From: Geovibrio thiophilus
GTDB lineage: Bacteria; Chrysiogenota; Deferribacteres; Deferribacterales; Geovibrionaceae
Direction of reading: 5' to 3'
DNA length: 64,000 nucleotides
Assembly: GCF_004087915.1 (NCBI RefSeq)
Contig: NZ_CP035108.1
Location: 1,240,001-1,304,000, forward strand
Positions 51,758-60,333 of the stretch are shown here, in pieces. How positions within the stretch are numbered: position 1 is the stretch's first letter; each line of letters begins with the position of its first letter. Under the pieces are notes generated by a model. That model ran no database searches. It had not been told where the DNA came from and saw nothing but the letters and a program-made list of their open reading frames with translations. The position numbers were made by a program, and so were the translations under genes.

Positions 51758-52735
51758 TTAAGACGCAAAGTACACATACGCCATATAGATCACATAAAGT
51801 GCGGCTATAGCCCATGATACAAGTGATATACGCCTGTGCTTTTTTGCTGTTTTATCAAGCTCTATTCCCAGAAGCACAAGAGCGACAACAATTGAGGTGA
51901 GCAGCACCGCCAATGTGTTAACCCTGCTCACTGTGGAATATACGTCACCCTTGAGGTAAAACAGGTCACAGAGCCCGACTATCGTTATATTGAATATGTT
52001 GGAGCCGATGAGGTTGCCCACAGCCATATTCACCGAGCCCAGCTTAACAGCGGCTATGCAGACTGCAAGCTCCGGCAGGGACGTCACGAACGCCAGAAGA
52101 AAGTTGCCCACGAACGAGCCCCCCAGTCCTGTATCAGTGGCTATGAAATCCGCTGACTTGCTGAGCGCAAGCCCCGCCGCCACTATGATTGCCGCTGAAA
52201 CGGCGAATGATATGAAGGCGGATGAAAGCGTTGTTCCGTTTACGTCAGTCTCCTCCAGCTCTGCTTCAAGCTCGTCTTTGTGGATGAACGCTGTGTACAT
52301 GGAGATAAAATAAACGGCGAATATGGCTATGCTTGTAACATTCAGCCAGCCTATGGAGGGCATAGGCGCTAAAAGTCCCACACCGCTTATCATCGTGAGG
52401 ATGATAACGTAGAGTCCGGTTGTCACGTTGGACTTGCTGGCGTGTGCCAGTATGCTCCCCTTGCGGTACATGGCGTCCATTATGAAGATTACCAGCATGT
52501 TGAACATGTTTGAGCCGTAAACATTACCGAAGGCGAGATCAGGGTTGTCGACGATCGTTACTGCGCCTATGGAGGAAATTACCTCCGGAAGACTGGTGGA
52601 GGCGGCAATGAGCGTAAGCCCTATGAAGCTGTGCCCGAGTCCGGTTTTTTCGGCTATGACATCGCCGCTGACGGACATTTTTTTACCGGCGAAGATTACC
52701 GCCGCAGCGGACGCAAGGAAAAGAAGATAATACAT
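51758..52735 (-). CDS. Calcium/sodium antiporter (CaCA family, YrbG-like)
   Basis: This 325-aa protein has about ten membrane helices in two inverted halves. Each half carries a family signature: TLIAASTSLPEVISSIGAVT with GNVYGSNMFNMLVIF, and LAFVTSLPELAVCIAAVKLG with GNLIGSNIFNITIVG. These form the ion-binding sites of Na+/Ca2+ exchangers. It would export calcium using a sodium or proton gradient. Monocistronic as far as can be seen. Confidence 0.9.
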   Translation of the reverse strand: MYYLLFLASAAAVIFAGKKMSVSGDVIAEKTGLGHSFIGLTLIAASTSLPEVISSIGAVTIVDNPDLAFGNVYGSNMFNMLVIFIMDAMYRKGSILAHASKSNVTTGLYVIILTMISGVGLLAPMPSIGWLNVTSIAIFAVYFISMYTAFIHKDELEAELEETDVNGTTLSSAFISFAVSAAIIVAAGLALSKSADFIATDTGLGGSFVGNFLLAFVTSLPELAVCIAAVKLGSVNMAVGNLIGSNIFNITIVGLCDLFYLKGDVYSTVSRVNTLAVLLTSIVVALVLLGIELDKTAKKHRRISLVSWAIAALYVIYMAYVYFAS

Positions 52736-52779
52736 TTTAAATACACCCTGAATTTCAGATTATTTTTGAGGCACGCAAG

Positions 52780-53427
52780 CTATCCGTCAAGCTCTTTGAG
52801 AAAAGTTATTTTTCTGCCTTCATAGGCTATAACTTCCTCTTCCGCAAGCTTTTTCAGAAGCCTTGAAAAGGTTTCCGGAGTTGTCCCCAGCAAAAGAGCC
52901 AGCTCCCCCTTCGGAACCGGCAGTGTGACTGTGTTTTTACCCTTGTGCTGCAAGGTTTCCAGATAATGCAGGAATCTTCCCCGCACATCCTTAAGGGTGA
53001 GGTTTTCGATCATGTTGACGAAATATTTTATCCGTCTGGCGAGCAGACCTATTATCGCCATTGCAACCTTCGGAGTTTTTTCTATCTGCCTGAAAAGCTC
53101 CGCGGCGTCCATCTCAAGGAGGACGCAGTTTTCCATTGCTTCTGATGTGACAGGATAGCAGCACTCAAGCTGAAGAATGATTTCAGCGAACATTTCATTC
53201 TGCGCAACGAAGTGAACTATGGCTTCCTTGCCTTCGTTATTCGTTTTGTAGAGCTTGATCTTCCCTTCCAGCAGAAAATAGATGTATCTGCCCGTCTGCC
53301 CCTCCATGAAGAGTATGCCCCCTTTGTCGAGGGTTTTTACTCTGGAGATCCTGTCAATGACGTCATGCACGCTGTCATCGCCGAAAAATGCCGTTAAAAA
53401 TTTCTTTACTGCGTTTTTTTTATCCAT
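52780..53427 (-). CDS. Crp/Fnr-family regulator (probable HcpR/DNR-type)
   Basis: The 215-aa protein has a cNMP-type sensor barrel (about 20-130) and a C-terminal winged helix. The recognition helix is [20 protein letters not shown], with the ETFSR pattern of FNR/DNR-like proteins that read TTGAT half-sites. There is no N-terminal Cys cluster as in FNR, so it may sense NO through haem like DNR or HcpR. An exact TTGAT-N4-ATCAA box ends only three bases before its own ATG and forms the divergent hcp promoter, which points to activation of hcp and self-repression. Confidence 0.85.
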   Translation of the reverse strand: MDKKNAVKKFLTAFFGDDSVHDVIDRISRVKTLDKGGILFMEGQTGRYIYFLLEGKIKLYKTNNEGKEAIVHFVAQNEMFAEIILQLECCYPVTSEAMENCVLLEMDAAELFRQIEKTPKVAMAIIGLLARRIKYFVNMIENLTLKDVRGRFLHYLETLQHKGKNTVTLPVPKGELALLLGTTPETFSRLLKKLAEEEVIAYEGRKITFLKELDG

Positions 53428-53429
53428 TC

Positions 53430-53443
53430 TTGATCCATATCAA
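53430..53443. promoter_or_regulatory. FNR/DNR-type box TTGAT-CCAT-ATCAA
   Basis: A perfect palindromic match with N4. For hcp its centre (53436.5) is at about -41.5 relative to a -10 element TATCAT at 53465-53470, the class II activator position. For the regulator gene it covers bases -3 to -16 before the ATG, overlapping the ribosome site, so binding should block its translation or transcription. Confidence 0.9.
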
Positions 53444-53507
53444 ATCATTTACTTGTTATTCTTATATCATAACTCCATCAGAAAAAAAAAGACAGGAGGA
53501 CAAATTA

Positions 53508-55130
53508 ATGGGAATGTTTTGTATGCAGTGTCAGGAAACGGCAAAAAACACCGGCTGCACGGTAAAGGGTGTTTGCGGCAAACAGGCGGATACCGCACAG
53601 CTTCAGGATCTTCTTCTTTTCACCCTCAAGGGCATAGCTTTTGCGGGCGAACACGCTCCCGCCGGAGTTTATGAGAAAGAGGCAGGTTTCTTCACAATCA
53701 AGGCGCTTTTCGCCACAATCACCAACGCTAACTTTGACAATGTTAAGCTGACATCTCTTGTGAAAGAGGCTTTGAATATAAGGGAATCCGTTAAGGCTAA
53801 AGCGGCTCTGCCTGCGCAGACCCCGGACTGTGTTACGTGGACGCCCGCAAGTGACGCTGAACTTGATGCGAAAGCGGCTTCAGTGGGCATTCTGCTTGAA
53901 ACAAACGAAGACCTCCGCTCTCTGAAAGAGCTGATCACCTATGGTCTTAAGGGAATAGCAGCCTATGCTGAGCATGCGGCGGTTCTCGGTTATGAGGATG
54001 ACGCCATCTACTCCTTCGCTAAGGAAGCTCTCGCTGCCACAGTTAAGGATCTCGGCATGGAGCAGCTTATAGCGCTTGTTATGAAAACAGGCGAAATCGC
54101 TGTAACAACTATGGCACTGCTTGATAAGGCTAACACCACATCCTACGGCAGCCCTGAACCCACTGAGGTTAACATCGGCGTGCGTAAAAACCCCGGGATA
54201 CTTATCTCCGGTCACGACCTGAAAGACCTTCAGGAGCTCCTTGAGCAGACGGAAGGAACAGGTGTTGACGTTTACACCCACAGTGAAATGCTTCCCGGTC
54301 ACTACTATCCGGCATTTAAAAAGTACAGCCAGTTTGCAGGAAACTACGGCGGCTCATGGTGGCATCAGGATAAGGAGTTTGAAACATTCAACGGACCTAT
54401 CCTTATGACTACAAACTGCATCGTGCCCGTTAAGGATTCTTACAAAGAAAGAATCTTCACAACAGGCATGGCGGGCTATCCGGGCGTTAAACACATCGCC
54501 GACAGAGCAAAAGGCGGCAAAAAGGATTTCTCCGAAATTATCGCCCTCGCTAAAAAATGTGCGGCTCCCGTTGAGCTTGAAACAGGCAAAATCATCGGCG
54601 GTTTCGCTCACGGAACGGTTCTTTCCATAGCTGATAAGGTCATAGAAGCTGTTAAATCCGGCGCTGTGAAGGGCTTTATCGTTATGGCAGGCTGCGACGG
54701 CAGACACAAAACCCGCTCACACTACACGGAAGTTGCGGAAAAACTGCCCGAAGGATACATCATCCTCACAGCCGGCTGCGCGAAATACCGCTATAACAAG
54801 CTGAATCTCGGTACAATCGGCGGAATCCCCAGAGTGCTTGACGCCGGTCAGTGCAACGATTCATACTCCCTTGCCGTTATAGCGCTCAAACTGAAAGAGG
54901 CTTTCGGTCTGGATGATGTGAACAAGCTCCCCATCTACTATGATGTGGCATGGTATGAGCAGAAAGCGGTTACCGTTCTTCTCGCACTTCTTTACCTCGG
55001 CGTGAAAAACATCCACCTCGGACCCACGCTGCCCGCGTTTCTTTCTCCGGCAGTGGCAAACTTCATAGTCGAGCAGTTCAAGCTCAGCCCTGTTAAAGAG
55101 GCGGATGAGTTTGTAGGAATGCTTGCTTAA
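53508..55130 (+). CDS. hcp: Hybrid cluster protein (hydroxylamine/NO reductase)
   Basis: This 540-aa enzyme begins [20 protein letters not shown] with Cys5, Cys8, Cys17 and Cys23 (C-x2-C-x8-C-x5-C), the class I form in anaerobes that ligates a cubane cluster. The hybrid cluster ligands come from the C-terminal half ([49 protein letters not shown]). Hcp reduces NO to N2O and hydroxylamine to ammonia in vitro. An in-frame ORF extends upstream to 53388, but the ATG at 53508 has a GACAGGAGGAC site. It lies behind an FNR/DNR box, and no hcr reductase gene is adjacent. Confidence 0.95.
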   Translation: MGMFCMQCQETAKNTGCTVKGVCGKQADTAQLQDLLLFTLKGIAFAGEHAPAGVYEKEAGFFTIKALFATITNANFDNVKLTSLVKEALNIRESVKAKAALPAQTPDCVTWTPASDAELDAKAASVGILLETNEDLRSLKELITYGLKGIAAYAEHAAVLGYEDDAIYSFAKEALAATVKDLGMEQLIALVMKTGEIAVTTMALLDKANTTSYGSPEPTEVNIGVRKNPGILISGHDLKDLQELLEQTEGTGVDVYTHSEMLPGHYYPAFKKYSQFAGNYGGSWWHQDKEFETFNGPILMTTNCIVPVKDSYKERIFTTGMAGYPGVKHIADRAKGGKKDFSEIIALAKKCAAPVELETGKIIGGFAHGTVLSIADKVIEAVKSGAVKGFIVMAGCDGRHKTRSHYTEVAEKLPEGYIILTAGCAKYRYNKLNLGTIGGIPRVLDAGQCNDSYSLAVIALKLKEAFGLDDVNKLPIYYDVAWYEQKAVTVLLALLYLGVKNIHLGPTLPAFLSPAVANFIVEQFKLSPVKEADEFVGMLA

Positions 55131-55147
55131 CTGAAAAAAATTAACGT

Positions 55148-55180
55148 ACCGGAAGGGTGCAGACCCTTCCGGTTTTTTTA
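55148..55180 (+). terminator. Rho-independent terminator of hcp
   Basis: ACCGGAAGGGT-GCAG-ACCCTTCCGGT is a perfect 11-bp stem, followed by TTTTTT. It is 17 bases past the stop codon. Confidence 0.95.
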
Positions 55181-55184
55181 TCTC

Positions 55185-55213
55185 TTGACTATAAGTCTCT
55201 CAGGCAATATCCT
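55185..55213 (+). promoter_or_regulatory. Sigma-70 promoter of the lone receiver gene
   Basis: TTGACT (55185-55190) and TATCCT (55208-55213) are separated by exactly 17 bases. The predicted start near 55220 leaves about 40 bases of leader before the GTG at 55259. Confidence 0.65.
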
Positions 55214-55258
55214 CTAGAAAACACTACATTATTGATAGTAATTTTCATGGGGTGAGGC

Positions 55259-55648
55259 GTGTCTTCATTGGATTTAAGCAAGCTCAGGGTACTTTGCGTT
55301 GAGGATGACGAAATAGCCAGACTCTCCATCGTGAATATCATCCGCAGAAGGGCGGCTGAGGTTTACATGGCTTCCAACGGTCAGGAAGGACTGGATGTCT
55401 TTATTGAAAAACGTCCCGATCTCGTGGTGGCAGATCTCGCAATGCCCGTTATGGACGGCGCTGAGATGATAGCCTCCATCAGAGAGCATGATAAGCATGT
55501 ACCCATCGTAATCGTAACCGCTTTTCCCGATCAGGGAAAAAATCTCGACGGCGCTGACTATATAATGGTCAAGCCCGTTCATAAGGATCTTCTTCTGGAA
55601 CTTCTCCATGCCTGTGTGAGAAAAATAAACGAAAAAGGGAAAGCCTGA
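55259..55648 (+). CDS. Stand-alone response-regulator receiver
   Basis: This 129-aa protein starts at GTG after a GGGGTGAGGC site. It is one receiver domain: CVEDDEIARLSI acidic pocket, PDLVVADLAMPVMDGAEM with the phospho-Asp, IVTAF switch Thr, and MVKPV Lys loop. No output domain, so it should act by protein contact in a phosphorelay or in chemotaxis. Possible partners in the window are the hybrid kinase with HPt at 27549, but there is no direct link. Confidence 0.9.
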   Translation: MSSLDLSKLRVLCVEDDEIARLSIVNIIRRRAAEVYMASNGQEGLDVFIEKRPDLVVADLAMPVMDGAEMIASIREHDKHVPIVIVTAFPDQGKNLDGADYIMVKPVHKDLLLELLHACVRKINEKGKA

Positions 55649-55872
55649 ACCCGCCGATCATTAAAATCTTTGTTACTTTCGTTCGTCAGTTAAAAAAATC
55701 CATACCTTGTTTTTTGAATTTCAAGTGAACAATCGCTAAGATTTATTCTTAAAAATGTCAGAAAAGTCATAGTTTTGTATTGTTGTTCCGTGGTAAATTT
55801 GATATTCTTGGAAATGTAGGGGTATATCTGCACGCTGTTAAATTCTTCAAATAAAGACCATGGAGCAGGATT

Positions 55873-56094
55873 ATGAGCTTCGGAAGTACTGTATATCGTT
55901 ATGGGCTTTATATTACTTGGGGCGTTGTGTTCATTATGGCTTATATCTACTGTGTCAAAACCTACGGCTTTGCCCTCGGCGGCGGCGTGGGCTGGCTGCC
56001 TTCCGCCATTGCCGCTTACGTGGCAGGGCTTGTGTGGCCTGCGGTGGTTCCTCTTCTTGCGTTTATGCTTCTCAGCGGCAGGTTCGTGGTTTGA
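55873..56094 (+). CDS. Small membrane protein, 73 aa
   Basis: The protein has two membrane helices (GLYITWGVVFIMAYIYCVKT and AAYVAGLVWPAVVPLLAFML) joined by a Gly-rich turn (GFALGGGVGWLPS). A GCAGGA site precedes the ATG. I do not recognise a family. The unusual Gly-rich turn and strongly hydrophobic helices suggest a real small protein. It is followed by a dispersed palindrome. Confidence 0.45.
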   Translation: MSFGSTVYRYGLYITWGVVFIMAYIYCVKTYGFALGGGVGWLPSAIAAYVAGLVWPAVVPLLAFMLLSGRFVV

Positions 56095-56133
56095 CTTTAT
56101 GATGAAAAATTTTCTATTCATGGGAAGGTTTGA

Positions 56134-56214
56134 GTCATTGCGAACTCCGCAGGAGTGAAGCAATCTCTCTGTATACTCAGAGACTGCTTCGTCGCTTCGA
56201 CTCCTCGCAGTGAC
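56134..56214. repeat. Dispersed palindromic repeat (GTCATTGCGA...TCGCAGTGAC), 81 bp
   Basis: The element begins GTCATTGCGAACTCC and ends with GGAGT-like CTCCTCGCAGTGAC, with GTGAAGCAATCTCT and AGAGACTGCTTCG in the middle, so it folds as a long imperfect hairpin. It is the fullest copy of the family in this window. A GTCATTCTGA start follows at 56225. It lies between two convergent genes. Confidence 0.65.
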
Positions 56215-56258
56215 ATAGTAATGCGTCATTCTGAACCTTGTAATGGCAAAGCAGCTGT

Positions 56259-56663
56259 TTACTTCTTCTTTCCGAAGTCGTGTCTTATTATTTTGCCTTC
56301 CTGATGAGTGTTGTTTTCCTCTTTGGGCTGTTCGGTTTTTTTCTCGGGAACGCGGAAATTTACGATGAACTCAGGAGAGACAGGGTCGTTGAATACTGCC
56401 GCTACGGCTTCGTACGGGATGAAAACCTCCTCCCATCTGCCGGAGAATTTCATTGTGACGGATATGAAGCTGTCCTCCATTCTGAAATCACGGTATGACT
56501 GCGGACCGAAAACAAGAACAATACCTCTTGTTTTTTCCTCATCCACCAGACCGCGCCTGCCTATAACCACGCCCGGATGCGGCGATATGTGCATGAAGAA
56601 CTTGAGATAGTTCGCCGTAACGCTTCCGATAAGCTCTTTTTTGAAGGGTATAATTGAATCCAT
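56259..56663 (-). CDS. SspB-like ClpXP adaptor
   Basis: This 134-aa protein has the compact beta-rich SspB fold pattern (ANYLKFFMHISPHPGVVIGR, then VTMKFSGRWEEVFIPYEAVA, AVFNDPVS). A flexible acidic and Gln/Glu-rich linker (about 105-122) and a short basic tail GKIIRHDFGKKK correspond to the ClpX-docking XB motif of SspB. It would tether ssrA-tagged or other substrates to ClpXP. Sequence similarity to E. coli SspB is only moderate by eye, so I do not give a symbol. Confidence 0.65.
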   Translation of the reverse strand: MDSIIPFKKELIGSVTANYLKFFMHISPHPGVVIGRRGLVDEEKTRGIVLVFGPQSYRDFRMEDSFISVTMKFSGRWEEVFIPYEAVAAVFNDPVSPEFIVNFRVPEKKTEQPKEENNTHQEGKIIRHDFGKKK

Positions 56664-56711
56664 ACTGATTTTATAGCAGGAAAATGAGTTTTTACAAACC
56701 GGATTTTCTGC

Positions 56712-57398
56712 TTATGTCAGCAGGCTTTTCTGACAGTCCACAAGCTCGCGGATTGTGTTGTAGTGTTCGTTTGCCTGAAAGATCATCTTAGTGAAAACTT
56801 CCGCAGTGGCAAGAGCGTCCCCGAGGGCGGTGTGTCTTCCGTTACACTTGACATTGTACACGTCAAAAAGGTGATCCAGCGTGAGATGATCCTCCTTCTT
56901 GATGATAGCACGGGAGTAGATAAGCATTGTATCCAGCCACTGGTTGTGAAGCTGGCAGCCGAAGCAGCTGTTAAGTTCTTTGTTGATCATCTTTATGTCA
57001 AAGTTGATGTGGTGACCTACAATTACCGATGAGCCGACAAACTTCATGAAATCAGGCAGAATCTCCTCCACCTTCGGCTTGTCCCGCACCATTTCATCGG
57101 TGATGTTGTGCCATTTCACTGATTCCGGCGGTATGACCATTTCAGGGTTGATAAACGTGTTGTAAAAGTCGATTATTTTAAAGTTCTGCACCTTAACGGC
57201 GGCTATATTGATCACCCTTGCCTTGGTGAGGTCAAGACCTGTGGTTTCCGTATCGACCACAGAGAAAACGGCTTCCTCTATCTTTTCGCCCATAACGGAA
57301 TGATTCTTTGCCGCTTCACACATTTTATTAACATAAATAGCAATGGGGTCTTTCGGTTTATTTTCAACGTTCTTCCTGCCGAACAGCTTAGTTATCAT
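56712..57398 (-). CDS. DnaQ-like 3'-5' exonuclease
   Basis: This 228-aa protein has the DEDDh exonuclease motifs: FSVVDTETTGLDLTKARVIN (Exo I), VGHHINFDIKMINKELNSCF (Exo II) and HTALGDALATAEVFTKMIF (Exo III with the catalytic His). It is a PolC/epsilon-type proofreading-like nuclease, possibly for repair or RNA ends. In some genomes a similar exonuclease is encoded beside the DUF294 regulator and ActP; here it is 52 kb away. Confidence 0.85.
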   Translation of the reverse strand: MITKLFGRKNVENKPKDPIAIYVNKMCEAAKNHSVMGEKIEEAVFSVVDTETTGLDLTKARVINIAAVKVQNFKIIDFYNTFINPEMVIPPESVKWHNITDEMVRDKPKVEEILPDFMKFVGSSVIVGHHINFDIKMINKELNSCFGCQLHNQWLDTMLIYSRAIIKKEDHLTLDHLFDVYNVKCNGRHTALGDALATAEVFTKMIFQANEHYNTIRELVDCQKSLLT

Positions 57399-57553
57399 TT
57401 TTCACCGGAGGCGTTTTTCTGGTTTATGAACATTTGTAATTTATAACACAATTTCATTTCGATGTTATTCTAAATATATTTTTTCCCTTTTTCAAGCTTC
57501 TGTTTTTGGTTTATACTGTTTTTTACAATTGTTTACAGAAAAAAAGGTGCTTT

Positions 57554-58879
57554 TTGTCGGATTCTTCTTTCAGTAAAAGGATATGGACGGTTCTTAAAAT
57601 ATCCTTTCCTGCCGCTATGTATAATCTTCTCGGTATGGTTCAGTCCCTTGTGGATATGCTTTTCGTGGGGCGTATTTCGTCCCTGAGCGTTGCCGCTGTC
57701 GGTGTGAGCATGCAGTACGTGGGCATGCTGTACGCTTTTATGTCGCTCTTTTATGTGGGTACGAATGCCCTTGTCTCCCGTTTTTTCGGTGCGAAGGAGC
57801 CGGAGAAGGCAGGGCTTGTCAGTTATAACATGTTTGTGCTGGCGCTCGGTTTTTCCGTGCCGCTGTTTATTATGGGCTATTTCAAATCCCATGTATTGTT
57901 TCATATTCTCGGTATGAGCGCTGAGATAGAGGCTATAGGTTCGGTTTATATGAAAATATACTCCTTCTCTATCCCTATTCTGTTTGCCCAAGGGGTGCTC
58001 TACAGCAGCCTGAACGCATACGGTAAAACAAAAATACCTTTTTATATAGGTATTTTCGGCAATATAGTCAATTTTCTGCTGGACTATGCCCTTATCTTCG
58101 GCGCATGGGGTTTTCCTGCTCTCGGTGTGGCGGGCGTTGCCTATGCCACTGTAATCGCAAGGATTCTGGAATTTTTTATCTACGCTTATCTGTGCTTCAT
58201 CAGAAAGGAGATCGATTTCGTAATGCGTTTTTCCGGCGATCTGCTCCGCAGGGCGCTCAAAGTGGGCTTTCCCACTTGGATGGAGAGGATGATGACCTTT
58301 CCTACATATATCGTGCTCTCCGCTCTGGTGGCGAGATACGGAACAGAGGCACTCGCCGGTTATCAGATTGGTCTGCGGATAGAGGGCATTGCCTTTATGC
58401 CCGGTGTCGGCTTCATAGTGGCTACAATGGCGCTCACCGGCAGGCATCTTGGGGCAGGTGAACCGGAAGAGGCTGAGAAGGATGCCATGGCTGCGACAGT
58501 TGCCGCCTGTGCGTTTATGGGCGCTGTGGGGCTTATGATGTTCCTGTTCCCTGTACCCTTGGCACGGATGTTTACCACGGACGCGCCCACTGTGGAATCC
58601 GCGGCGGAATACCTGCGGATAATGGGCTTAAGCCAGATTCCGCTGGGAATCTTTTTCGTGATGAGCGGCGCGCTGAGAGGGGCGGGAGACACAAGAACGA
58701 CATTCATTGTGAACACCGCCTGCATATGGCTTCTGCGTGTTCTGCCCGCAGCCGTGATGGTGTGGATGGGCATTGCGCTTTTCTGGGTTTATCTGGTCGC
58801 TGCGCTGGAAAGCGCTGTGAGAGCCGGGCTATTGGTCAGGGTCTTCCTGCGGGGCAAGTGGAAAAGCATTGCGGTTTAG
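57554..58879 (+). CDS. MATE-family efflux transporter
   Basis: The protein (441 aa from the likely TTG start at 57554, which has an AAAGGTG site; a TTG at 57506 is also in frame) has 12 membrane segments in two halves. The N-terminal ISFPAAMYNLLGMVQSLVDM and FVGRISSLSVAAVGVSMQYV and the mid-protein GFPTWMERMMTFPTYIVLSA are MATE signatures. Such pumps export cationic drugs or metabolites using Na+ or H+. Its stop overlaps the convergent OppD-type gene by four bases. Confidence 0.9.
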   Translation: MSDSSFSKRIWTVLKISFPAAMYNLLGMVQSLVDMLFVGRISSLSVAAVGVSMQYVGMLYAFMSLFYVGTNALVSRFFGAKEPEKAGLVSYNMFVLALGFSVPLFIMGYFKSHVLFHILGMSAEIEAIGSVYMKIYSFSIPILFAQGVLYSSLNAYGKTKIPFYIGIFGNIVNFLLDYALIFGAWGFPALGVAGVAYATVIARILEFFIYAYLCFIRKEIDFVMRFSGDLLRRALKVGFPTWMERMMTFPTYIVLSALVARYGTEALAGYQIGLRIEGIAFMPGVGFIVATMALTGRHLGAGEPEEAEKDAMAATVAACAFMGAVGLMMFLFPVPLARMFTTDAPTVESAAEYLRIMGLSQIPLGIFFVMSGALRGAGDTRTTFIVNTACIWLLRVLPAAVMVWMGIALFWVYLVAALESAVRAGLLVRVFLRGKWKSIAV

Positions 58880-59823
58880 AGCGGGTTATGGCAGGCGAAG
58901 GGGCGGTTTTCCGTCAGCTTTGGCTTTTCAGTGAGGCATTTATCAATCCTGTTGAAACAGCGTTTATGAAAAACGCATGAGTTGTCATACTCTTCCGTGT
59001 TTTTATCAATCACGCCCGGAATGGAGTAGAGCTGTTCATTCTTCTCCTCCAGAGTGGGCAGGCATTTTTTCAGGCTGAAGGTGTACGGATGGCGGATTCT
59101 GTTTTCTCTCAGGTTTTCCGAGTCTGTTTTTTCCATTATTTCGCCTGCGTAAAGGATTACGCATCTGTGAGAGATTGCCTGCATCAGCGAGAGATCGTGA
59201 GTTATGAATATGATGGACAGGTGCTTCTCTTTGTTGAGCTTGAGGAGAAGATCTATAATCTGCTTCTGTATGGTGACATCAAGCGCTGTTGTGGGCTCGT
59301 CGGCAATTAGCAGCTCGGGGTTGCTGGCAAGGGCGATGGCTATCATCGCTCTCTGGTTCATCCCGCCGGAAAGCTGGTGCGGATAACTTTCAAGCCTTTC
59401 CGAGGGATAATCTATCTCAACCTCTCTGAGAAGCTGTTCGGCTTTTCTGCGTGCTTCCGCCTTGCCGATGCTTTTGTCCGCAGCACGGATCGCCTCTGTT
59501 ATCTGTGTGCCGATCTTCATGACGGGGTTGAGGGAGGCGGTGGGGTTCTGGAAAATCATTGAGACATTTTTGCCCCGCACTGAGCGGAAGTCTTTCTCGG
59601 TTTCGAGAGGCTTTCCCTCAAAAATGATTTCGCCGGAAAGCTTCCGTACCGGACGGCTGAGAAGCCCCAGAACAGTTTTGGCGAGAATCGTTTTGCCGGA
59701 GCCTGATTCGCCGCCGATTCCGAGGATTTCTCCTTTCTGAACACTGAGGGAAACATCACGCAAAATATGTATGGTTTTTCCGGAATTTTTTATTCCGATA
59801 TTGAGACCGTTTATAAAAAGCAT
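58876..59823 (-). CDS. OppD/DppD-type ABC transporter ATP-binding protein (orphan)
   Basis: This 315-aa ATPase has Walker A GESGSGKT, signature [16 protein letters not shown], Walker [15 protein letters not shown] and an H-loop ([15 protein letters not shown]). The C-terminal oligopeptide/dipeptide extension has Cys-rich [14 protein letters not shown] and a final Cys, a likely iron-sulfur or zinc site. It would energise peptide or nickel import. No permease, partner ATPase or binding protein is present: the flanks are a MATE gene and array C. It is therefore an orphan subunit or a transporter split across the genome. A TATAAT on the minus strand near 59860 may be its promoter. Confidence 0.85.
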   Translation of the reverse strand: MLFINGLNIGIKNSGKTIHILRDVSLSVQKGEILGIGGESGSGKTILAKTVLGLLSRPVRKLSGEIIFEGKPLETEKDFRSVRGKNVSMIFQNPTASLNPVMKIGTQITEAIRAADKSIGKAEARRKAEQLLREVEIDYPSERLESYPHQLSGGMNQRAMIAIALASNPELLIADEPTTALDVTIQKQIIDLLLKLNKEKHLSIIFITHDLSLMQAISHRCVILYAGEIMEKTDSENLRENRIRHPYTFSLKKCLPTLEEKNEQLYSIPGVIDKNTEEYDNSCVFHKRCFNRIDKCLTEKPKLTENRPFACHNPL

Positions 59824-60333
59824 GTTAAAATATATTTGAAATAGGATCCTTTGTCTATATTATATAAAGTATGAAGATATTCATTCATCTGCCGATAATT
59901 ACTTCTTCCTGCTTTCCCAGATTCGTTTGAGATGATAAAGGTTCATGTTCATGTCGTATTTGTTCGGCATCGGCAGTATCCGACAGGATGTGCGGATTTA
60001 AGTTATTAACATTCCCAAGGACGGGAATGCGCCGTGCGAAGCGAAGCCGAACTTGTTTCGGCGCGAGCGTGTACTTAAATCCGACAGGATGTGCGGATTT
60101 AAGTTATTAACATTCCCAAGGACGGGAATGCGCCGTGCGAAGCGAAGCCGAACTTGTTTCGGCGCGAGCGTGTACTTAAATCCGACAGGATGTGCGGATT
60201 TAAGTTATTAACATTCCCAAGGACGGGAATGCGCCGTGCGAAGCGAAGCCGAACTTGTTTCGGCGCGAGCGTGTACTTAAATCCGACAGGATGTGCGGAT
60301 TTAAGTTATTAAATTAAGAGGTATATTCTATAT
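59824..60333. other. Intergenic region between the OppD-type gene and dnaG: stem-loop array C
   Basis: This 510-base gap holds a likely minus-strand promoter near 59860, about 100 bases of ordinary sequence, and array C (59978-60305). Only 28 bases separate the last hairpin from the dnaG ATG, and the best ribosome site there (AAGAGG, near 60314) is farther from the ATG than usual. Confidence 0.7.
59978..60305 (+). repeat. Stem-loop array C: three scaffold copies with alternating hairpins (101-bp unit), directly upstream of dnaG
   Basis: The scaffold TGCGCCGTGCGAAGCGAAG ... GCGAGCGTGTA occurs at 60028, 60129 and 60230 with an exact 101-bp period, enclosing the hairpin CCGAA-CTTGT-TTCGG. Each scaffold is preceded by CATTCCC-AAGGAC-GGGAATG (loops at 60017, 60118 and 60219). 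Each is followed by a 10-bp perfect stem CTTAAATCCG/CGGATTTAAG enclosing ACAGGATGTG (60074, 60175 and 60276); a shorter copy of this hairpin opens the array at 59978. Seven hairpins thus expose GGA. The copies are identical. Confidence 0.9.
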
